Of a stretch of DNA of 64,000 nt, positions 49,874 through 62,566 are shown in pieces. The position numbers and the translations under genes were made by a program. The stretch is taken from the NCBI GenBank assembly GCA_947243795.1, contig OX365939.1:599001-663000 (forward strand), written 5' to 3'. Each line of letters opens with the position of its first letter. The first letter of the stretch is position 1. The notes below the pieces were generated by a model that had not been told where the DNA came from, did not search any database, and was given only the letters and a program-made list of their open reading frames with translations. This DNA is from Saccharomyces uvarum (taxonomy: Eukaryota > Ascomycota > Saccharomycetes > Saccharomycetales > Saccharomycetaceae).

Positions 49874-51997
49874 TTATATATCAAAACTGTATTGTTTATA
49901 GAATTCCTTTTTGTCAATAGACCAGAGATCTTTGGAAATGTGCTTGAAAGTCTTCCAAACATCTTTAATAAATTCCTCAATCATAAGATCACTGAACTGT
50001 TCCATGTTGATGCCCTTCTTTAACCAGACCCTCTCAGTTTCTAATCTTGCTTGAGTTGCTTTATCGAACAAGACCCTACTTACGCGTTCAAATGCTAAAG
50101 TCGAAGTTAATTGGTAGGACTTAGAAACAGCCCTGAAAATTTCTTTGTTTCTATTGTTAGAATCAAATAATGTGTCAATAATTTCATAAAATCTAATTAT
50201 TGTACCAGAAAATGATAAAAACTTATCACTTCTGACATCAAATCCTGTCAAGATTTCATCGAAGTTTTCTTCGTCGTATTTGATGAATTGGATTTTCTTC
50301 CCCGTATCAAGATCGATGAGGAAAAGAAATCCTTTTTCTCTAAAAATTAATTTATGAAATGCCATGCCATACACTTCCGATACTATTCGTATCAAAAGCG
50401 GATTGATTAGGACAGTGGATAGTTTTAACCCCTCAAATAAAATGTCTTCTTCCTCGTTGGCAGATTTTTCAAAATTAAATAGAATGGTATTAACGCAAAC
50501 CGATATTGATATTAGAGTGAACTGAACCATTTTGTTCTTGTCTACAATTTTATGTTTTTGACCAATCACCATGTCGATATTACCTATACTAGTAATCATA
50601 CCCAGAGCTCTTGATAAAATCATTATAGCAAACGGATCAATCTCGGTGTAGTAAATTGGATTCGTATAATGCTCAATAGGTGAAAAATTTGATTGGATGA
50701 ATCTAGTCAATAACAACAACATGGCAGGGGTTTTTTCACTTGTTTGTCTTTTATGAAGCTCATGAGTAATGAATCGAGAAACTCTCAAAAAATCGTGCAT
50801 CAACTTGCTTCTCTTTGTTTTGAATCTGGAGTCGATACTCGATGACTCAGGATCTTGCAAAGTAAATATATTTAGGTTTAAAAAATCATCAGAAATGAAT
50901 GGAGGTCTACCTACATCATATGAACATGAAACATCAAAGAACAATGTCCAAAACCAAATACATCTAAGGACTTTCTTAGTTTCCTGGCTTTCGTCCATAT
51001 ACCATCTATTGATATCATCCAAACCTAAACTAATGCACGACTGGCATAACTCGTTCACCAAATCAATGCCTTGAGAACCATCCCATACACCACTTGTACA
51101 ATTTATCATGATATTGATATAAGACAACAAAATAAATTGCAGTCTTTCAACAAAATTTGAGCTTGACGATGATGAAGACACAGTTAAACCGTGAATGAAT
51201 TTATCGATGGAAGAAGGAACATTTTGATTATAGTACTTTAAACAAAGGATTTGAAGTATGATACCAAGATTGTACTTGTCTCTTGGATCTTCTGTCAAAT
51301 TAAGGAGAACAATTAGATCGACGTTAGTGGTATCTCTAACGAAGAATTTTTTTAAAAGAGGTATGACATCATCTTTGTTGAGAATACGTAATAAGTCAAA
51401 CAATGAACTATTGAAAAACGAGTTGACACATATTTCAAGTTGAGAAAAGGTGGGCAAAACCGAAACAATAGAAGGCTCCTGTAACTGGGGTTCATTGTAT
51501 TCAGGAAGCGGTTTCAAAACTGCCCACAAATTTTGGAACTCTGTTTGAAATTTATTTGGCTCGAACAAAGACAACGTTTTCCAAGAAGTCGGGCCAAATA
51601 CGTACCTCGAGCCATTCTCCCCGAAAACAGAAGTACGAAAAAACCTTAGCGGATTATTAAGGCTTCCATTTAGCATCGATTCACCACCAGTGTCGTTATT
51701 GTTTTCCGTTAATAGGTTTTGTAAACTCTGAATCTTCTGCACCAGTGCTACATTGGGCACTTGACTGAACAATACGGTATTAGTCACGGGATAGTTGAAC
51801 TCATCTGTATATATACATTGCGGCAATTTTCTAATGGCACATTGTTGACACATGGGCCTGGCCTGACTACATTTCAGTTTCCTCTTCCTGCAGAAGGTGC
51901 ACGACTTAATGACCTTCCTTCTCTTGCCTTTCTTGTCACTGCCACTGGGGGAGGACCCTTCAGTAGCAAACGACGTACTCATACGGAACCCATCCAT
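49874..51997 (-). CDS. PDR8: Pdr8, Zn2Cys6 transcription factor of the pleiotropic drug response
   Basis: The 707-residue product is the YLR266C orthologue. A basic stretch (DKKGKRRKVIKS) leads into the Zn2Cys6 cluster with Cys33, 36, 43, 50, 53 and 61, followed by a short linker and coiled stretch. The long middle homology region, typical of fungal binuclear-cluster factors, includes the CSYDVGRPPFISDDF segment near residue 362. Known role: related to Yrr1 and activates multidrug-resistance transporter genes. The start is uncertain between Met1 and Met6; both precede the zinc cluster. Tandem with NEJ1, divergent from BOP2. Confidence 0.9.
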   Translation of the reverse strand: MDGFRMSTSFATEGSSPSGSDKKGKRRKVIKSCTFCRKRKLKCSQARPMCQQCAIRKLPQCIYTDEFNYPVTNTVLFSQVPNVALVQKIQSLQNLLTENNNDTGGESMLNGSLNNPLRFFRTSVFGENGSRYVFGPTSWKTLSLFEPNKFQTEFQNLWAVLKPLPEYNEPQLQEPSIVSVLPTFSQLEICVNSFFNSSLFDLLRILNKDDVIPLLKKFFVRDTTNVDLIVLLNLTEDPRDKYNLGIILQILCLKYYNQNVPSSIDKFIHGLTVSSSSSSSNFVERLQFILLSYINIMINCTSGVWDGSQGIDLVNELCQSCISLGLDDINRWYMDESQETKKVLRCIWFWTLFFDVSCSYDVGRPPFISDDFLNLNIFTLQDPESSSIDSRFKTKRSKLMHDFLRVSRFITHELHKRQTSEKTPAMLLLLTRFIQSNFSPIEHYTNPIYYTEIDPFAIMILSRALGMITSIGNIDMVIGQKHKIVDKNKMVQFTLISISVCVNTILFNFEKSANEEEDILFEGLKLSTVLINPLLIRIVSEVYGMAFHKLIFREKGFLFLIDLDTGKKIQFIKYDEENFDEILTGFDVRSDKFLSFSGTIIRFYEIIDTLFDSNNRNKEIFRAVSKSYQLTSTLAFERVSRVLFDKATQARLETERVWLKKGINMEQFSDLMIEEFIKDVWKTFKHISKDLWSIDKKEFYKQYSFDI

Positions 51998-52474
51998 TCC
52001 TACAAACTATGCGCCGTTTGCCTCTTCTTTGGCTCTTTCCCCGGTCATGCTTCTTTCCAAGTGCCATCGACGTTTTAAGAAATTCCGTCAACGCGCCAAG
52101 GCGCTGCTTGTCACCCTCTAATAGTACATTGCGCTCGCCGTTAACAGCACCCCGCCGAATACTGTTGCGGTCCACGTGTACTTGTTGAGCCATTGCCGAA
52201 ATCTCCACTCAACAGTACCACAGCCATCATTGTGTGGATATCCAATAGGCATTGTGACAAGCTGAGATCTCCTCAACGTGCAAAACCCTTAATTTCTCAG
52301 CCGTGCGTTCTTTCATTTGATGATCTTTTTTTTAAAAATAGACTTAAATAGAGATCGGTCAATAGATTGATCGATTCCTCAGCCGGGGCCCTAAACAACG
52401 CTTGTTGAGTATATAAGCTGTGACTTTGAAGGCTATACTCTCTAGGAAGAACCAAGGTCAAATAGCGCACAAAT
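51998..52474. other. divergent promoter region PDR8/BOP2
   Basis: This is 477 bp. TATATAAG at 52410-52417 is the only clear core-promoter-like box, 58 bp before BOP2. No PDRE palindrome (TCCGCGGA) is visible. Small open frames near PDR8 are antisense shadows. Confidence 0.5.
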
Positions 52475-54187
52475 ATGGTCACTGCTTTATCATACCTGCC
52501 CACGGAGCTCATCGAGAGGATATTCGAGTTTACTGTGGCGGAGACAGACTCGCAGGACTGGCTGTACAATTTGGTTACTTTGATCAACTTCGCAGTTTCT
52601 TCTGGGAGTGGGACTGCTATAATAAATGAGTTTCTAACGAATTACGTCAAGAAGAACCTAGTGGTTTTGGACCTGACCTGCGAGACTACACAGAACTTGA
52701 TATGGCAGTGTAAATATAAATTCTTGGGGAAGCTTTTACCATACATTGATCTGGAGACCCAGTATATCAGACTTACCGATATAGAGGCTGCATCTGGTAA
52801 GGTTCAGAGTTCAAAGATCAAGAAACTTATTGTTATATTTGACGAATCTTCGGATTTGACCACTATAGACACCTTTTTCCCCTTGGCCAATTCTAATTTG
52901 AAAATAACCGAGTTCATATTTTGTATCCATGATCCGAGGAGTTCATTCTACTCGTCTCTGGAAAAACTGCACGAAGCGAACATCGTGTCAAACATCGATA
53001 TTAACACATTGTACCTGGATTCCCTAGATTCGAATATTTATTCAGATCAAGATTTCTTTGGAATTTTTGACTCCAATATTTTCCAACTGATTAATAAAGA
53101 TTACCGAAATTTCTTTACCAAGACTAACCAAAAGGGGAATGGAAGACCCCCAATTTGCAAGAAAGTTTGCTTTCCCTTTGTGGAAACGTTAAATTTAGAT
53201 TATATGGCTCTAGATTTATTTTTTAATTCGATACAGCGTAAACTGACTGCCAGAATAAAAAGGTTTGAAAGAAATAACGAATTTGACGTCAGCGACAATT
53301 TGAACTTGAATTCGACAACAACGATGTCATCTTTAATTATCAAATCGATCTTACGACAATTTTTCAACGGTTTCCACATAAACTTCCCCAATTTGGTTAC
53401 TTTGAATTTTATCAAGACGTCCACTTTCCAAAACCATAACGAGGTTACTCAGTGCTGCAATTTCATAGATTTATCGTCATCTGTACTGAACAAATGTTTA
53501 AGTGAAAATATTTCGATAAATTTCCTCTTCCAACTGCACTCTTTAAAAAATTGGTCATTGCCCAAGATCAAAGAATTCACTGGACACAAATTCAAGTATG
53601 ACGAAACCACTTCTTCAGGCTCACCAGAGAGATATATTAAATCATTAAGAGGGAATATAAAAATTTTGCAAGACATGGCGATTAGCGAAACTAATGATGG
53701 CACCTGCTATTTCAGAGTGAAGTTGATACCTGAAGGGGTGGAGAAAACTCAAATAATCAACTGGATTCCCTACGCTTCTTCGTTCCTCGATGACACCGCC
53801 AACCAAAGTCACCGTCTGAGAAGACCAATGATCTGTTTGAAAAACAACTCGTTGAAATCTCTAACCGTTAAGATCATACGCATTGAGAAATGCTCTTCTA
53901 TTGACATCCAGGGGTTCTATCTGCCAAATTTAAGGGAGTTATTCATAAACAACTCCATCTGCGAGACCACCCAGCAACAAAGGCAAGCTTCCAATGATAC
54001 GAGTTGTATAGAATTCACATCGTGGAACGAATTACCGCAGTGTGGGAAGCTGGGCTTTGCTCAGTTGAAGAATGACTCAAATTATGTTCTTAACATTAGT
54101 AATTTGCAAGACCACTTACCAAATTTGAATCTGCGGGAGAGTTTCCCCACTTTTTTCGATGAAAGACAGAAATTTATTGTCGTGTAA
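52475..54187 (+). CDS. BOP2: Bop2, protein of unknown function with F-box-like N-terminus
   Basis: The 570-residue product is the YLR267W orthologue (named for bypass of PAM1). No enzyme motif is evident. Residues 5-18 read [15 protein letters not shown], which closely resembles the start of an F-box (LPxEllxxIFxfl). The rest has irregular leucine- and asparagine-rich segments such as [12 protein letters not shown] that could form degenerate leucine-rich repeats. An F-box plus repeat layout would suggest an SCF substrate adaptor, but this is inference from a short motif. The gene is longer than I recall for S. cerevisiae by about a dozen residues. Confidence 0.88.
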   Translation: MVTALSYLPTELIERIFEFTVAETDSQDWLYNLVTLINFAVSSGSGTAIINEFLTNYVKKNLVVLDLTCETTQNLIWQCKYKFLGKLLPYIDLETQYIRLTDIEAASGKVQSSKIKKLIVIFDESSDLTTIDTFFPLANSNLKITEFIFCIHDPRSSFYSSLEKLHEANIVSNIDINTLYLDSLDSNIYSDQDFFGIFDSNIFQLINKDYRNFFTKTNQKGNGRPPICKKVCFPFVETLNLDYMALDLFFNSIQRKLTARIKRFERNNEFDVSDNLNLNSTTTMSSLIIKSILRQFFNGFHINFPNLVTLNFIKTSTFQNHNEVTQCCNFIDLSSSVLNKCLSENISINFLFQLHSLKNWSLPKIKEFTGHKFKYDETTSSGSPERYIKSLRGNIKILQDMAISETNDGTCYFRVKLIPEGVEKTQIINWIPYASSFLDDTANQSHRLRRPMICLKNNSLKSLTVKIIRIEKCSSIDIQGFYLPNLRELFINNSICETTQQQRQASNDTSCIEFTSWNELPQCGKLGFAQLKNDSNYVLNISNLQDHLPNLNLRESFPTFFDERQKFIVV

Positions 54188-54445
54188 AACTCTCAATTCT
54201 CTGCTAGCATATATAAGTATATGTACATTCCTGTCTATGTATCCTGACCTATCTAAAGAAACATGTTATAAACGAAACATTTTTGGTAGCAAATCCTCAA
54301 CGCTTTTTCTTTTTCCGGTCTTCTTCTGCCATCAAAAAATAAATAAATAAACTATAATAATGTAATATAACATATACTATTGCCCCAAAACAGCACAAAA
54401 AGTTCACACAGTGACACTCGCACACCGGCACACAAGCAAGTAGGT

Positions 54446-55090
54446 ATGATCAAGTCAACGCTAATCTATAGAGAAGATGGGCTGCCTCTTTGTACGTCCG
54501 TGGACAACGAAAACGATCCTTCATTGTCTGAACAAAAGCAAAAAGTAAAGATCGTGGTCTCCAGAATGACACCGCAGTCTGCCACAGAGGCCACCTTGGA
54601 AAGCGGCTCTTTTGAAATCCACTACTTAAAGAAATCCATGGTGTTCTATTTTGTCATTTGCGAGTCCGGATATCCAAGAAACCTAGCATTTTCATACCTT
54701 AACGACATAGCCCAGGAGTTCGAACATTCCTTTGCCAACGAATACCCCAAGACCACCGTGAGGCCCTACCAGTTTGTCAACTTTGACAACTTCCTACAAA
54801 TGACCAAGAAAAGTTACAGCGACAAGAAAGTCCAGGACAACTTGGACCAACTAAACCAAGAGCTGGTCGGCGTCAAACAAATCATGTCCAAGAACATCGA
54901 AGATCTGCTTTACAGAGGCGACTCCCTTGACAAAATGAGCGACATGAGTTCCTCCCTGAAGGAAACTTCCAAAAGATACAGGAAGTCCGCACGAAAGATC
55001 AACTTCGATCTCTTGATCAGCCAATATGCCCCCATCGTGATCGTCGCCTTCTTCTTTGTCTTCCTCTTCTGGTGGATCTTCCTCAGATAG
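54446..55090 (+). CDS. SEC22: Sec22, R-SNARE of ER-Golgi transport
   Basis: The 214-residue product is the YLR268W orthologue. The N-terminal longin domain (about 1-120) is followed by the R-SNARE helix (VQDNLDQLNQELVGVKQIMS onward, about 130-190) with an arginine zero-layer in DLLYRGDSL. The C-terminal membrane anchor (APIVIVAFFFVFLFWWIFLR) ends the protein. It is required for anterograde and retrograde ER-Golgi fusion. The ATG at 54446 gives the exact family N-terminus; 22 upstream open codons contain no ATG. Only a handful of substitutions separate it from S. cerevisiae Sec22 as recalled. Confidence 0.97.
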   Translation: MIKSTLIYREDGLPLCTSVDNENDPSLSEQKQKVKIVVSRMTPQSATEATLESGSFEIHYLKKSMVFYFVICESGYPRNLAFSYLNDIAQEFEHSFANEYPKTTVRPYQFVNFDNFLQMTKKSYSDKKVQDNLDQLNQELVGVKQIMSKNIEDLLYRGDSLDKMSDMSSSLKETSKRYRKSARKINFDLLISQYAPIVIVAFFFVFLFWWIFLR

Positions 55091-56492
<1,402 letters not shown>

Positions 56493-56887
56493 GCTGCCAC
56501 TTGTGTCTGATCCCTCATGTCCCCCTTCTTTTTTTCTACTTCATGTATCTTTTTTTCAAGATTGTTTTGCATACCCTGGTTCACAACCACCCAGGACATG
56601 CAAGCTTGAAATTTGTGATTAGAAACTAATAGAATACGTGTTATATAACCACTTATCTAGAGAAAATAAATAAAACTAAAAAGAACAGTCAGGAAGAACT
56701 GTGGGGTATTTAGCACTTTGCTGTAGAGCCGTGATCTTAAGGACCCTTTTTCTCATTCCTTTTTGCGTAGGCCCGAATTTGAGATGAAAAATTCCATCAA
56801 TATAAATATAAACAAACAAGTAAATAAAGGGGACAGCAACACATACATTATACCACAGACGTCTTCTTAGTCTAGGAAATCGACAGC
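56493..56887. other. DCS1 3' region and CMG1 promoter
   Basis: This 395-bp AT-rich spacer includes the place of the dubious S. cerevisiae YLR269C-type frames. I see no gene. Confidence 0.5.
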
Positions 56888-57709
56888 ATGGGGGAATATA
56901 GACAGAAAAGAAACCGTGAAGATAGTGCTGATGAAAAAAATATACCGCCTCGCAAGAGATCGAAAACTGACTCAACAGATGACGAAACGGCTAACACAGC
57001 ATTACGCTCGACAGTGCCCAAAGGCTATAAAATGATGGAAAAAATGGGCTATAAAGAAGGTGAAACACTAGGTAAGAACGCAAATGCCCTCAAAGAACCT
57101 ATTATGGTAAAAATGCATTCTGAAAAACAAGGTATTCGTACAAGCAAGCCTATTACATGCACGGCAAATGACATTCAGACGAGCGAACAGGAATTTAGGA
57201 AACGGGAAAGTGTGAAGAAGAAAAATAAGCGGTTAGAAAGAGTTTGGTACAGAATGCAGAAGACTGCTTTTGAAATGACGGGTGATTCTGAGTTATACAA
57301 TCCAGGCGAGGATCCGAGAGACTTTAATGTACTTTGGAGATCATATGTGATACTTTTAAATGATAAATTAAGAGAAAATTCAAGTAGTAACAGTGATAGT
57401 ACAGGGGCGAAGGACGAAGTGAAACTGGTATCAGAAGAAGAGTTAGCGTCTTCATCTGCAGACAAAACTAAAGCCATTAAAGATGCCCCTGCTGTAATTG
57501 AATACGATACCACAATTTTTGATGACGACATCGTAGAAGATGGCGAATTGGCTGCACTGGGAGAACTAAGCATAGAAAAGAGGATAACTAAATTAAATAT
57601 TTTTCTGCGATCTGAAAAGTACTACTGTTTCTTTTGCGGAGTACGGTATAAGGATGAAGGCGATCTTTATGAGCATTGTCCCGGTACGAATGAAGAGGAT
57701 CATGAATGA
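56888..57709 (+). CDS. CMG1: Cmg1, G-patch protein, activator of the helicase Prp43
   Basis: The 273-residue product is the YLR271W orthologue. A basic, Ser/Asp-rich N-terminus precedes the G-patch from about residue 44 (KGYKMMEKMGYKEGETLGKN). Acidic and charged coiled stretches follow. The C-terminus carries a small CxxC...H-type module (YYCFFCGVRYKDEGDLYEHC) of the DUF4187 kind found in G-patch proteins such as GPATCH11. Known role: cytoplasmic and mitochondrial G-patch partner that stimulates Prp43. Convergent with YCS4, 133 bp apart. Confidence 0.93.
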   Translation: MGEYRQKRNREDSADEKNIPPRKRSKTDSTDDETANTALRSTVPKGYKMMEKMGYKEGETLGKNANALKEPIMVKMHSEKQGIRTSKPITCTANDIQTSEQEFRKRESVKKKNKRLERVWYRMQKTAFEMTGDSELYNPGEDPRDFNVLWRSYVILLNDKLRENSSSNSDSTGAKDEVKLVSEEELASSSADKTKAIKDAPAVIEYDTTIFDDDIVEDGELAALGELSIEKRITKLNIFLRSEKYYCFFCGVRYKDEGDLYEHCPGTNEEDHE

Positions 57710-57842
57710 TTTCCGTTTAGCATAAGTGTATCCATATTTTATTACTTTTCAGCAGCAAAGAATTAAATATAATATTTACATAAACATATAATACACACTA
57801 ATAATAGCACATATGGAAAATCACATGAAAAAGGTACTTTAT

Positions 57843-60800
57843 TTATTCCCTGGCAGACACCAGTTTGAAACCTTCCTCCAATACTGCAGTGACGGTTTCA
57901 TTTTTATATGGTAGATTATTTAACACGAATGCAATATCATCCCATTGCTTTTGCGTTTCGCATTTCTTCAACCTTCCAACTAGCTTCTCATTGAGTTGCT
58001 TTTGGTGTCTTTCTTTATCGATAAAAGTTAACAAAAACTTCACGATCTTCTTGAAACTTTCTTTGCCCAATAAATCATCGGATGATAAACTACTAAAAAT
58101 ATCAATGAACCCATTATAAATGGCGTTGTCCTTGGAAGCTAATTCGGTGAAAAATAATCTACACATATCACTTATGCCTTGATCTGGATTGTCTAAACAT
58201 TTAGCCATTTCTCCCAATTGTCCTTTAACCTTAACTTGGCCAGCTAAAATCAAAAATGTAACGGTCATTAAACATGTCCTTTGTACCATCAAATTGTCAT
58301 CATGTAAACGACGGTACAAATAATCCGTATTTTCATCTACTAGATTGTTGAAGCAAACCGCCATATCACCTAAACCCAAGACAGCGTTTGAGCGAATAGT
58401 AGGATCAGGCGATTTTTCCATTACTGTGATTAATAGCGGTAGTCTTTTTTCACAATACTGTGAGGACAAGCACATTAGTTTTTCTAAACATAGGGTTGCG
58501 GTTCTTTGTAGCATCGGATCACCAAACCTACCTGAATTGGAAACAATCTCTTCCACAATGGGGCAAAATTTTCCCAGGATAGATTTGTCTCCAAATAATA
58601 ATTCATTTTCTTTTACAAATTGAACTGCATCTGTGAAATCATCTTCATTGGTACCTCCAATCATTTCTAGTTCTTTGTCGTCACCATTATCTTGCGTAGT
58701 ATTGGTCATATCAGCGTCTTGATTTTTGCCCTTACCTTTCCGAGTTTCTGCTTCAATTTTTCTTTTCTTGAATTCAGCTTCACATTTTTCCAAATAAACA
58801 AGCGTCTTGATCGCCACTTGTCCAACAATGAATAGCAACTGACTGAGGGATACCACTCTAGAGGATTGTTCAAATGACAGAATAGAATCATCTCCTTCAG
58901 GTTTACCAAACGTCATCATAGTCTTCTCCCTAATCAGATCTGTAGCTAATATGTCTGGCTTGGAGGAGATTGTGAACAATGCGCTAAGCGCTTGTTCACA
59001 CATAGGATAATATTCAGTATCTCTAGTATAATTGACAATCATAGCATACAGCTTTTTGACTGCGACATCTTCATGCTCTTGGTTTATTGCCTTGGTAATA
59101 ATAGTGCTTTTCTTTGGGACCATCCTCTCCAATGTTAAACAAGAATACCGGCAGAGTGTCAAATCTTTGATACCAACATTGCCGAGCCCAATGTTCAGTA
59201 ATGACTCTAACCCCTTTAGCGCGATCTCGTTATCTGCCAGCGATAGCATCCCTAAAATAATAATTGAACCATGGATCTGCTCATTAGAGAATCTCCTTTC
59301 AGTGTTGGTGTTATCTGGCTCATTGTCGTTCATGGTTTTTTCCAATTCTGTATTGATTCTTGATGCTGAATTGTAGATAGCCCAAAGTATATTAATGACA
59401 TTCTGGTCTATCATTTTTTGTTCGTACATCATTCCCAACAATTGTTCCAAAGAAGCCAAGTCTGCAATGGATGCGCCGACGGTCAAGTTGATCAAATTTT
59501 TGGCAATATGTGCCGTCTTCTCTCGCATATCACAGCCATCTGGTGCGGTTAAAAACAACTGCTTGTAACATTCTATTAAGTGCGCTGATATACTTGTCCC
59601 TTCGTCATTTGTGCCCTTCATCCAAACTAAATGCAGCATTTTTTTTATACCAAACTCGCTCAACTCGACATCATACGCGTCCGCTAAGACTAAGAAGTCC
59701 ATTGATTCCAATACCTCATTTCTGTTTTTGGAAAACAGTAGATTGGATATTAATTCGATGCTCTTGTGTATGTCTTTAATAAAAGATATGGCATCTTTGT
59801 AGTAAACAACCATTAGTTTTAGTTTCATGATTACGTCCGCATTCGTTGTTGAATTTATATTTTCTACCTCCATTTCTATTCTAGAAAGATCTGGTTCCTT
59901 GTTGAAGGATTCCTTTAGCCCCGTCCTATGTTCTTCTTCGTCCTGCTCCACTTCATCTTCAATCATGGACCTTTCAATTGCTTCATCCAAAGTTTCTTGT
60001 GATTCAAGTTTCTCTAAAGAAACTTTTAATTGTGATTCAGATACATTGAGATATTCTTCCCACTCACTCAACTTCAACTGACTACCGTGTATTGCTTTGA
60101 ATGGATGTTTCAACAGTAACTTGGATAGTAGTTTTACTGAATTCCTACGGACCAAAGAGGACCGGTCCTGTAATGATCTTACTGCCAGGGTGGTAAACTT
60201 TGCTTTACTCTTGTTGAATTTTGAACTCAAGTCACAGATTTTCGAGCATCCTTGTATTGCCTTCGTTCTAACGTAAGGATTTGAATCCTGAAATCTTTCT
60301 TCCAGTAATTCAATCAATACAGATATTTGTTGCTTATAATGCTCTAAACTTTGTGCATTTTGAGCCAGTTCAGATACAATGTTCCCACAGGCTTCTACGA
60401 CGGAACATCTCAGTGTTATAGAGCTATTGTTGAGCAGAGTGATGACAAGATTCATTTGTCGAAGCATTATTCCTGGTGATAATTCTGATAGTTTAATCAA
60501 AAAGTTTGATATCGCCTTTGGCCCAGTCGTATCCTTGGCATTAAACACCCTCGTACTGATTTCCTTCAAAATATTTTCTGTTAGCTGTGGGTAGTTGTAT
60601 TCATCATTCAATAATTTTAGTAATTCTGCATTAAAAGTCGATAAGTGAAGAAAGTAAGTTAAATTTGTCATTAAAGAACCTTGTATGCTTGAACTTTGAC
60701 CATGATTTTTAACACATATTGCCAAAATTTTTTGAATAAACATTTTCATAGATGAAAGTTTTGTCACTGATTCGATCTCCAATACTACAAACAATGGCCT

Positions 60801-61391
60801 TGTAAACAAACCAATAAACAGATCCTTTTCAGGTGTCGTTTGAAAAATTTTAGACAAATTAATTTCCAAAAGCTTTATTATAGATTCAAGCAGGCTTTCC
60901 AGTTGATTACAGTCTCTTCTAAATACTTCAACATTTGCACTATCGTTTTTACTATTTTTAGAAGAGCGATTTAGATTAGTAGACTGCGATGAGACTTTAT
61001 GTAACTCATCTTGTAAAAATGTCAAAAGCACTTGAATAAGGTAGCCGTATTCTTCCAAATGCCTTTTCCATTGCGGTATCAGTTCGCTGATCTCATTGAA
61101 ATTAATATTAGATGACAAATTAGCGTTGATTTCCTTGGACAGATTCGACAGAGATGAACCCACCAAATAACTTAACTGAGTTTGCAATTTCGGCGATAGA
61201 TGTGGAAAGTCATGGCAGAGATCTATTAATGCTTCAAGCGTCTCTTGATTAGCATCTATTTGTTCGGGTGAAACTGCCAACTGGTCTATAATGACATTTA
61301 ATTCTCTCGATGGATCTTCCAAACGAGGGTATGTGGCCCGATCAGTTGTTTGAAACTTGGTCAGATACTCAGATAAGTTGAAGCTTGACAT
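57843..61391 (-). CDS. YCS4: Ycs4, condensin non-SMC subunit (CAP-D2 homologue)
   Basis: The 1182-residue HEAT-repeat protein of the condensin complex works with Smc2, Smc4, Brn1 and Ycg1 in mitotic chromosome compaction and rDNA segregation. HEAT-like helical pairs recur throughout. Recognisable segments include SNPYVRTKAIQGCSKIC and DRSSLVRRNSVKLLSKLL in the N-terminal third and SPDPTIRSNAVLGLGDMAVC, then DDNLMVQRTCLMTVTFLIL, in the Cnd1 domain near residue 1000. An acidic linker lies near 480-500 and a charged, basic then acidic insert near 865-910. Length is within a few residues of the S. cerevisiae protein. Confidence 0.96.
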   Translation of the reverse strand: MSSFNLSEYLTKFQTTDRATYPRLEDPSRELNVIIDQLAVSPEQIDANQETLEALIDLCHDFPHLSPKLQTQLSYLVGSSLSNLSKEINANLSSNINFNEISELIPQWKRHLEEYGYLIQVLLTFLQDELHKVSSQSTNLNRSSKNSKNDSANVEVFRRDCNQLESLLESIIKLLEINLSKIFQTTPEKDLFIGLFTRPLFVVLEIESVTKLSSMKMFIQKILAICVKNHGQSSSIQGSLMTNLTYFLHLSTFNAELLKLLNDEYNYPQLTENILKEISTRVFNAKDTTGPKAISNFLIKLSELSPGIMLRQMNLVITLLNNSSITLRCSVVEACGNIVSELAQNAQSLEHYKQQISVLIELLEERFQDSNPYVRTKAIQGCSKICDLSSKFNKSKAKFTTLAVRSLQDRSSLVRRNSVKLLSKLLLKHPFKAIHGSQLKLSEWEEYLNVSESQLKVSLEKLESQETLDEAIERSMIEDEVEQDEEEHRTGLKESFNKEPDLSRIEMEVENINSTTNADVIMKLKLMVVYYKDAISFIKDIHKSIELISNLLFSKNRNEVLESMDFLVLADAYDVELSEFGIKKMLHLVWMKGTNDEGTSISAHLIECYKQLFLTAPDGCDMREKTAHIAKNLINLTVGASIADLASLEQLLGMMYEQKMIDQNVINILWAIYNSASRINTELEKTMNDNEPDNTNTERRFSNEQIHGSIIILGMLSLADNEIALKGLESLLNIGLGNVGIKDLTLCRYSCLTLERMVPKKSTIITKAINQEHEDVAVKKLYAMIVNYTRDTEYYPMCEQALSALFTISSKPDILATDLIREKTMMTFGKPEGDDSILSFEQSSRVVSLSQLLFIVGQVAIKTLVYLEKCEAEFKKRKIEAETRKGKGKNQDADMTNTTQDNGDDKELEMIGGTNEDDFTDAVQFVKENELLFGDKSILGKFCPIVEEIVSNSGRFGDPMLQRTATLCLEKLMCLSSQYCEKRLPLLITVMEKSPDPTIRSNAVLGLGDMAVCFNNLVDENTDYLYRRLHDDNLMVQRTCLMTVTFLILAGQVKVKGQLGEMAKCLDNPDQGISDMCRLFFTELASKDNAIYNGFIDIFSSLSSDDLLGKESFKKIVKFLLTFIDKERHQKQLNEKLVGRLKKCETQKQWDDIAFVLNNLPYKNETVTAVLEEGFKLVSARE

Positions 61392-62566
61392 TTTTCAAAA
61401 GTGATATAACCGTGTTAATATTCAATTGATGTCGCCTGTGATATTTGTACCCTCTCTACTTCTTGTTCGTCTTGCGTATTTTCTCTTTTTTTTGTTTACT
61501 ATATGATCACAAGATTTCGCGATGCATTTGATTTTTTGTTTTATTAGCATACATTTACCCAAGATTTAGTTACCAAAGACTTTTGAGCCACATGGACAAT
61601 CGGTAGAAACATATTTTTGTAAGCACAGTCTTGAAGGTATTTATCTAAATAATAAGAGGCTTTCCTACAGTACATTTTTGTTTGCTCGCTCAAACATACT
61701 CTAAAAATTCTTACCAAAATTCAATGCGGCTACTTCAAAGTTGAGAGTATGCATTAACTCAGCTCAGTGCGTTTGAACAAAGTTTAAGATCACACGAGTC
61801 TGAGCCTGAGCCTGCATTATAACCATTTACAAATATGCGGTTCTTGGTAGATGGCCTTCTTAGAGCATTAAAATAACACGTCACCAAGTAAAAGTTTGGA
61901 AAGTAAAAAACGTATAGCCAGGCGCCACTATCAAAGGAGGAGTAGTTTATTTCATTTTGAAGATGAAACTACAATACTGTGGCAAGAGGAAAAAGTTAAA
62001 AAATTAATTGATTTCGCCCAGGATCGAACTGGGGACGTTCTGCGTGTTAAGCAGATGCCATAACCGACTAGACCACGAAACCAACTATTTATGAAATTTT
62101 GAAGCTTGTTGTACAACTTGAGTATTCATATTTCGTTTACCAGAATGTACTTCCAGTAACCTATTCATCTGGCAGATACTGCGAAATAAACGTTGAAGAT
62201 TAAAAAGCTTAAATTATTTACCGAATGAGTAACCTCGTTGTTTTTCAAAGGAGGTATCTGAAGCGCAAAAATTATATTTATAATTTCTCCAAGTGTTGAG
62301 TCCCGAATTTACTTGTCATTGTTACACCTTTCAGTGTTCAGAACAAGGTAATATCACTGCGGATTTGAATGATTCATAAAAATTGTCTTAATTTCGAACA
62401 GATGAAAGAAAAAAAAGAAAGAGGCACACTAAAATGCAAAGTGATGTGATATGAAATTAAGTAAGCGAATATATAATTAATTAGTGGCAAAAGAACATGA
62501 GTGACTATTGTATTGATCCCAGTTTTTTATGAGAAAGTTGTGTTTCTTCGTTTCGTAGAATTGGCA
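61392..62566. other. gene-poor region YCS4-PIG1 with tRNA-Val
   Basis: About 1.2 kb contains tRNA-Val and otherwise no supported gene. The YCS4 promoter occupies the left 150 bp (T-rich). The rest has no clear TG...CA-bounded LTR. A small GAGCCT direct duplication occurs near 61803. The right 480 bp is upstream of tRNA-Val and downstream of PIG1. Confidence 0.5.
62009..62082 (-). tRNA. tV(AAC): tRNA-Val (AAC)
   Basis: A 74-nt intronless gene on the minus strand. GGTTTCG pairs with CGAAATC at the acceptor stem. The A box (TGGTCTAGTCGG) and B box (AGTTCGATCCT) are intact. The anticodon AAC corresponds to 62046-62048. A-rich sequence at 61999-62003 supplies a T-run terminator on the transcribed strand. 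Confidence 0.97.

Noticed and set aside
62107-62130. TGTTGTACAACTTGAG 25 bp upstream of tRNA-Val as a possible Ty3-type LTR start
   Set aside because: No matching LTR end or length is visible to the right; a short chance match.
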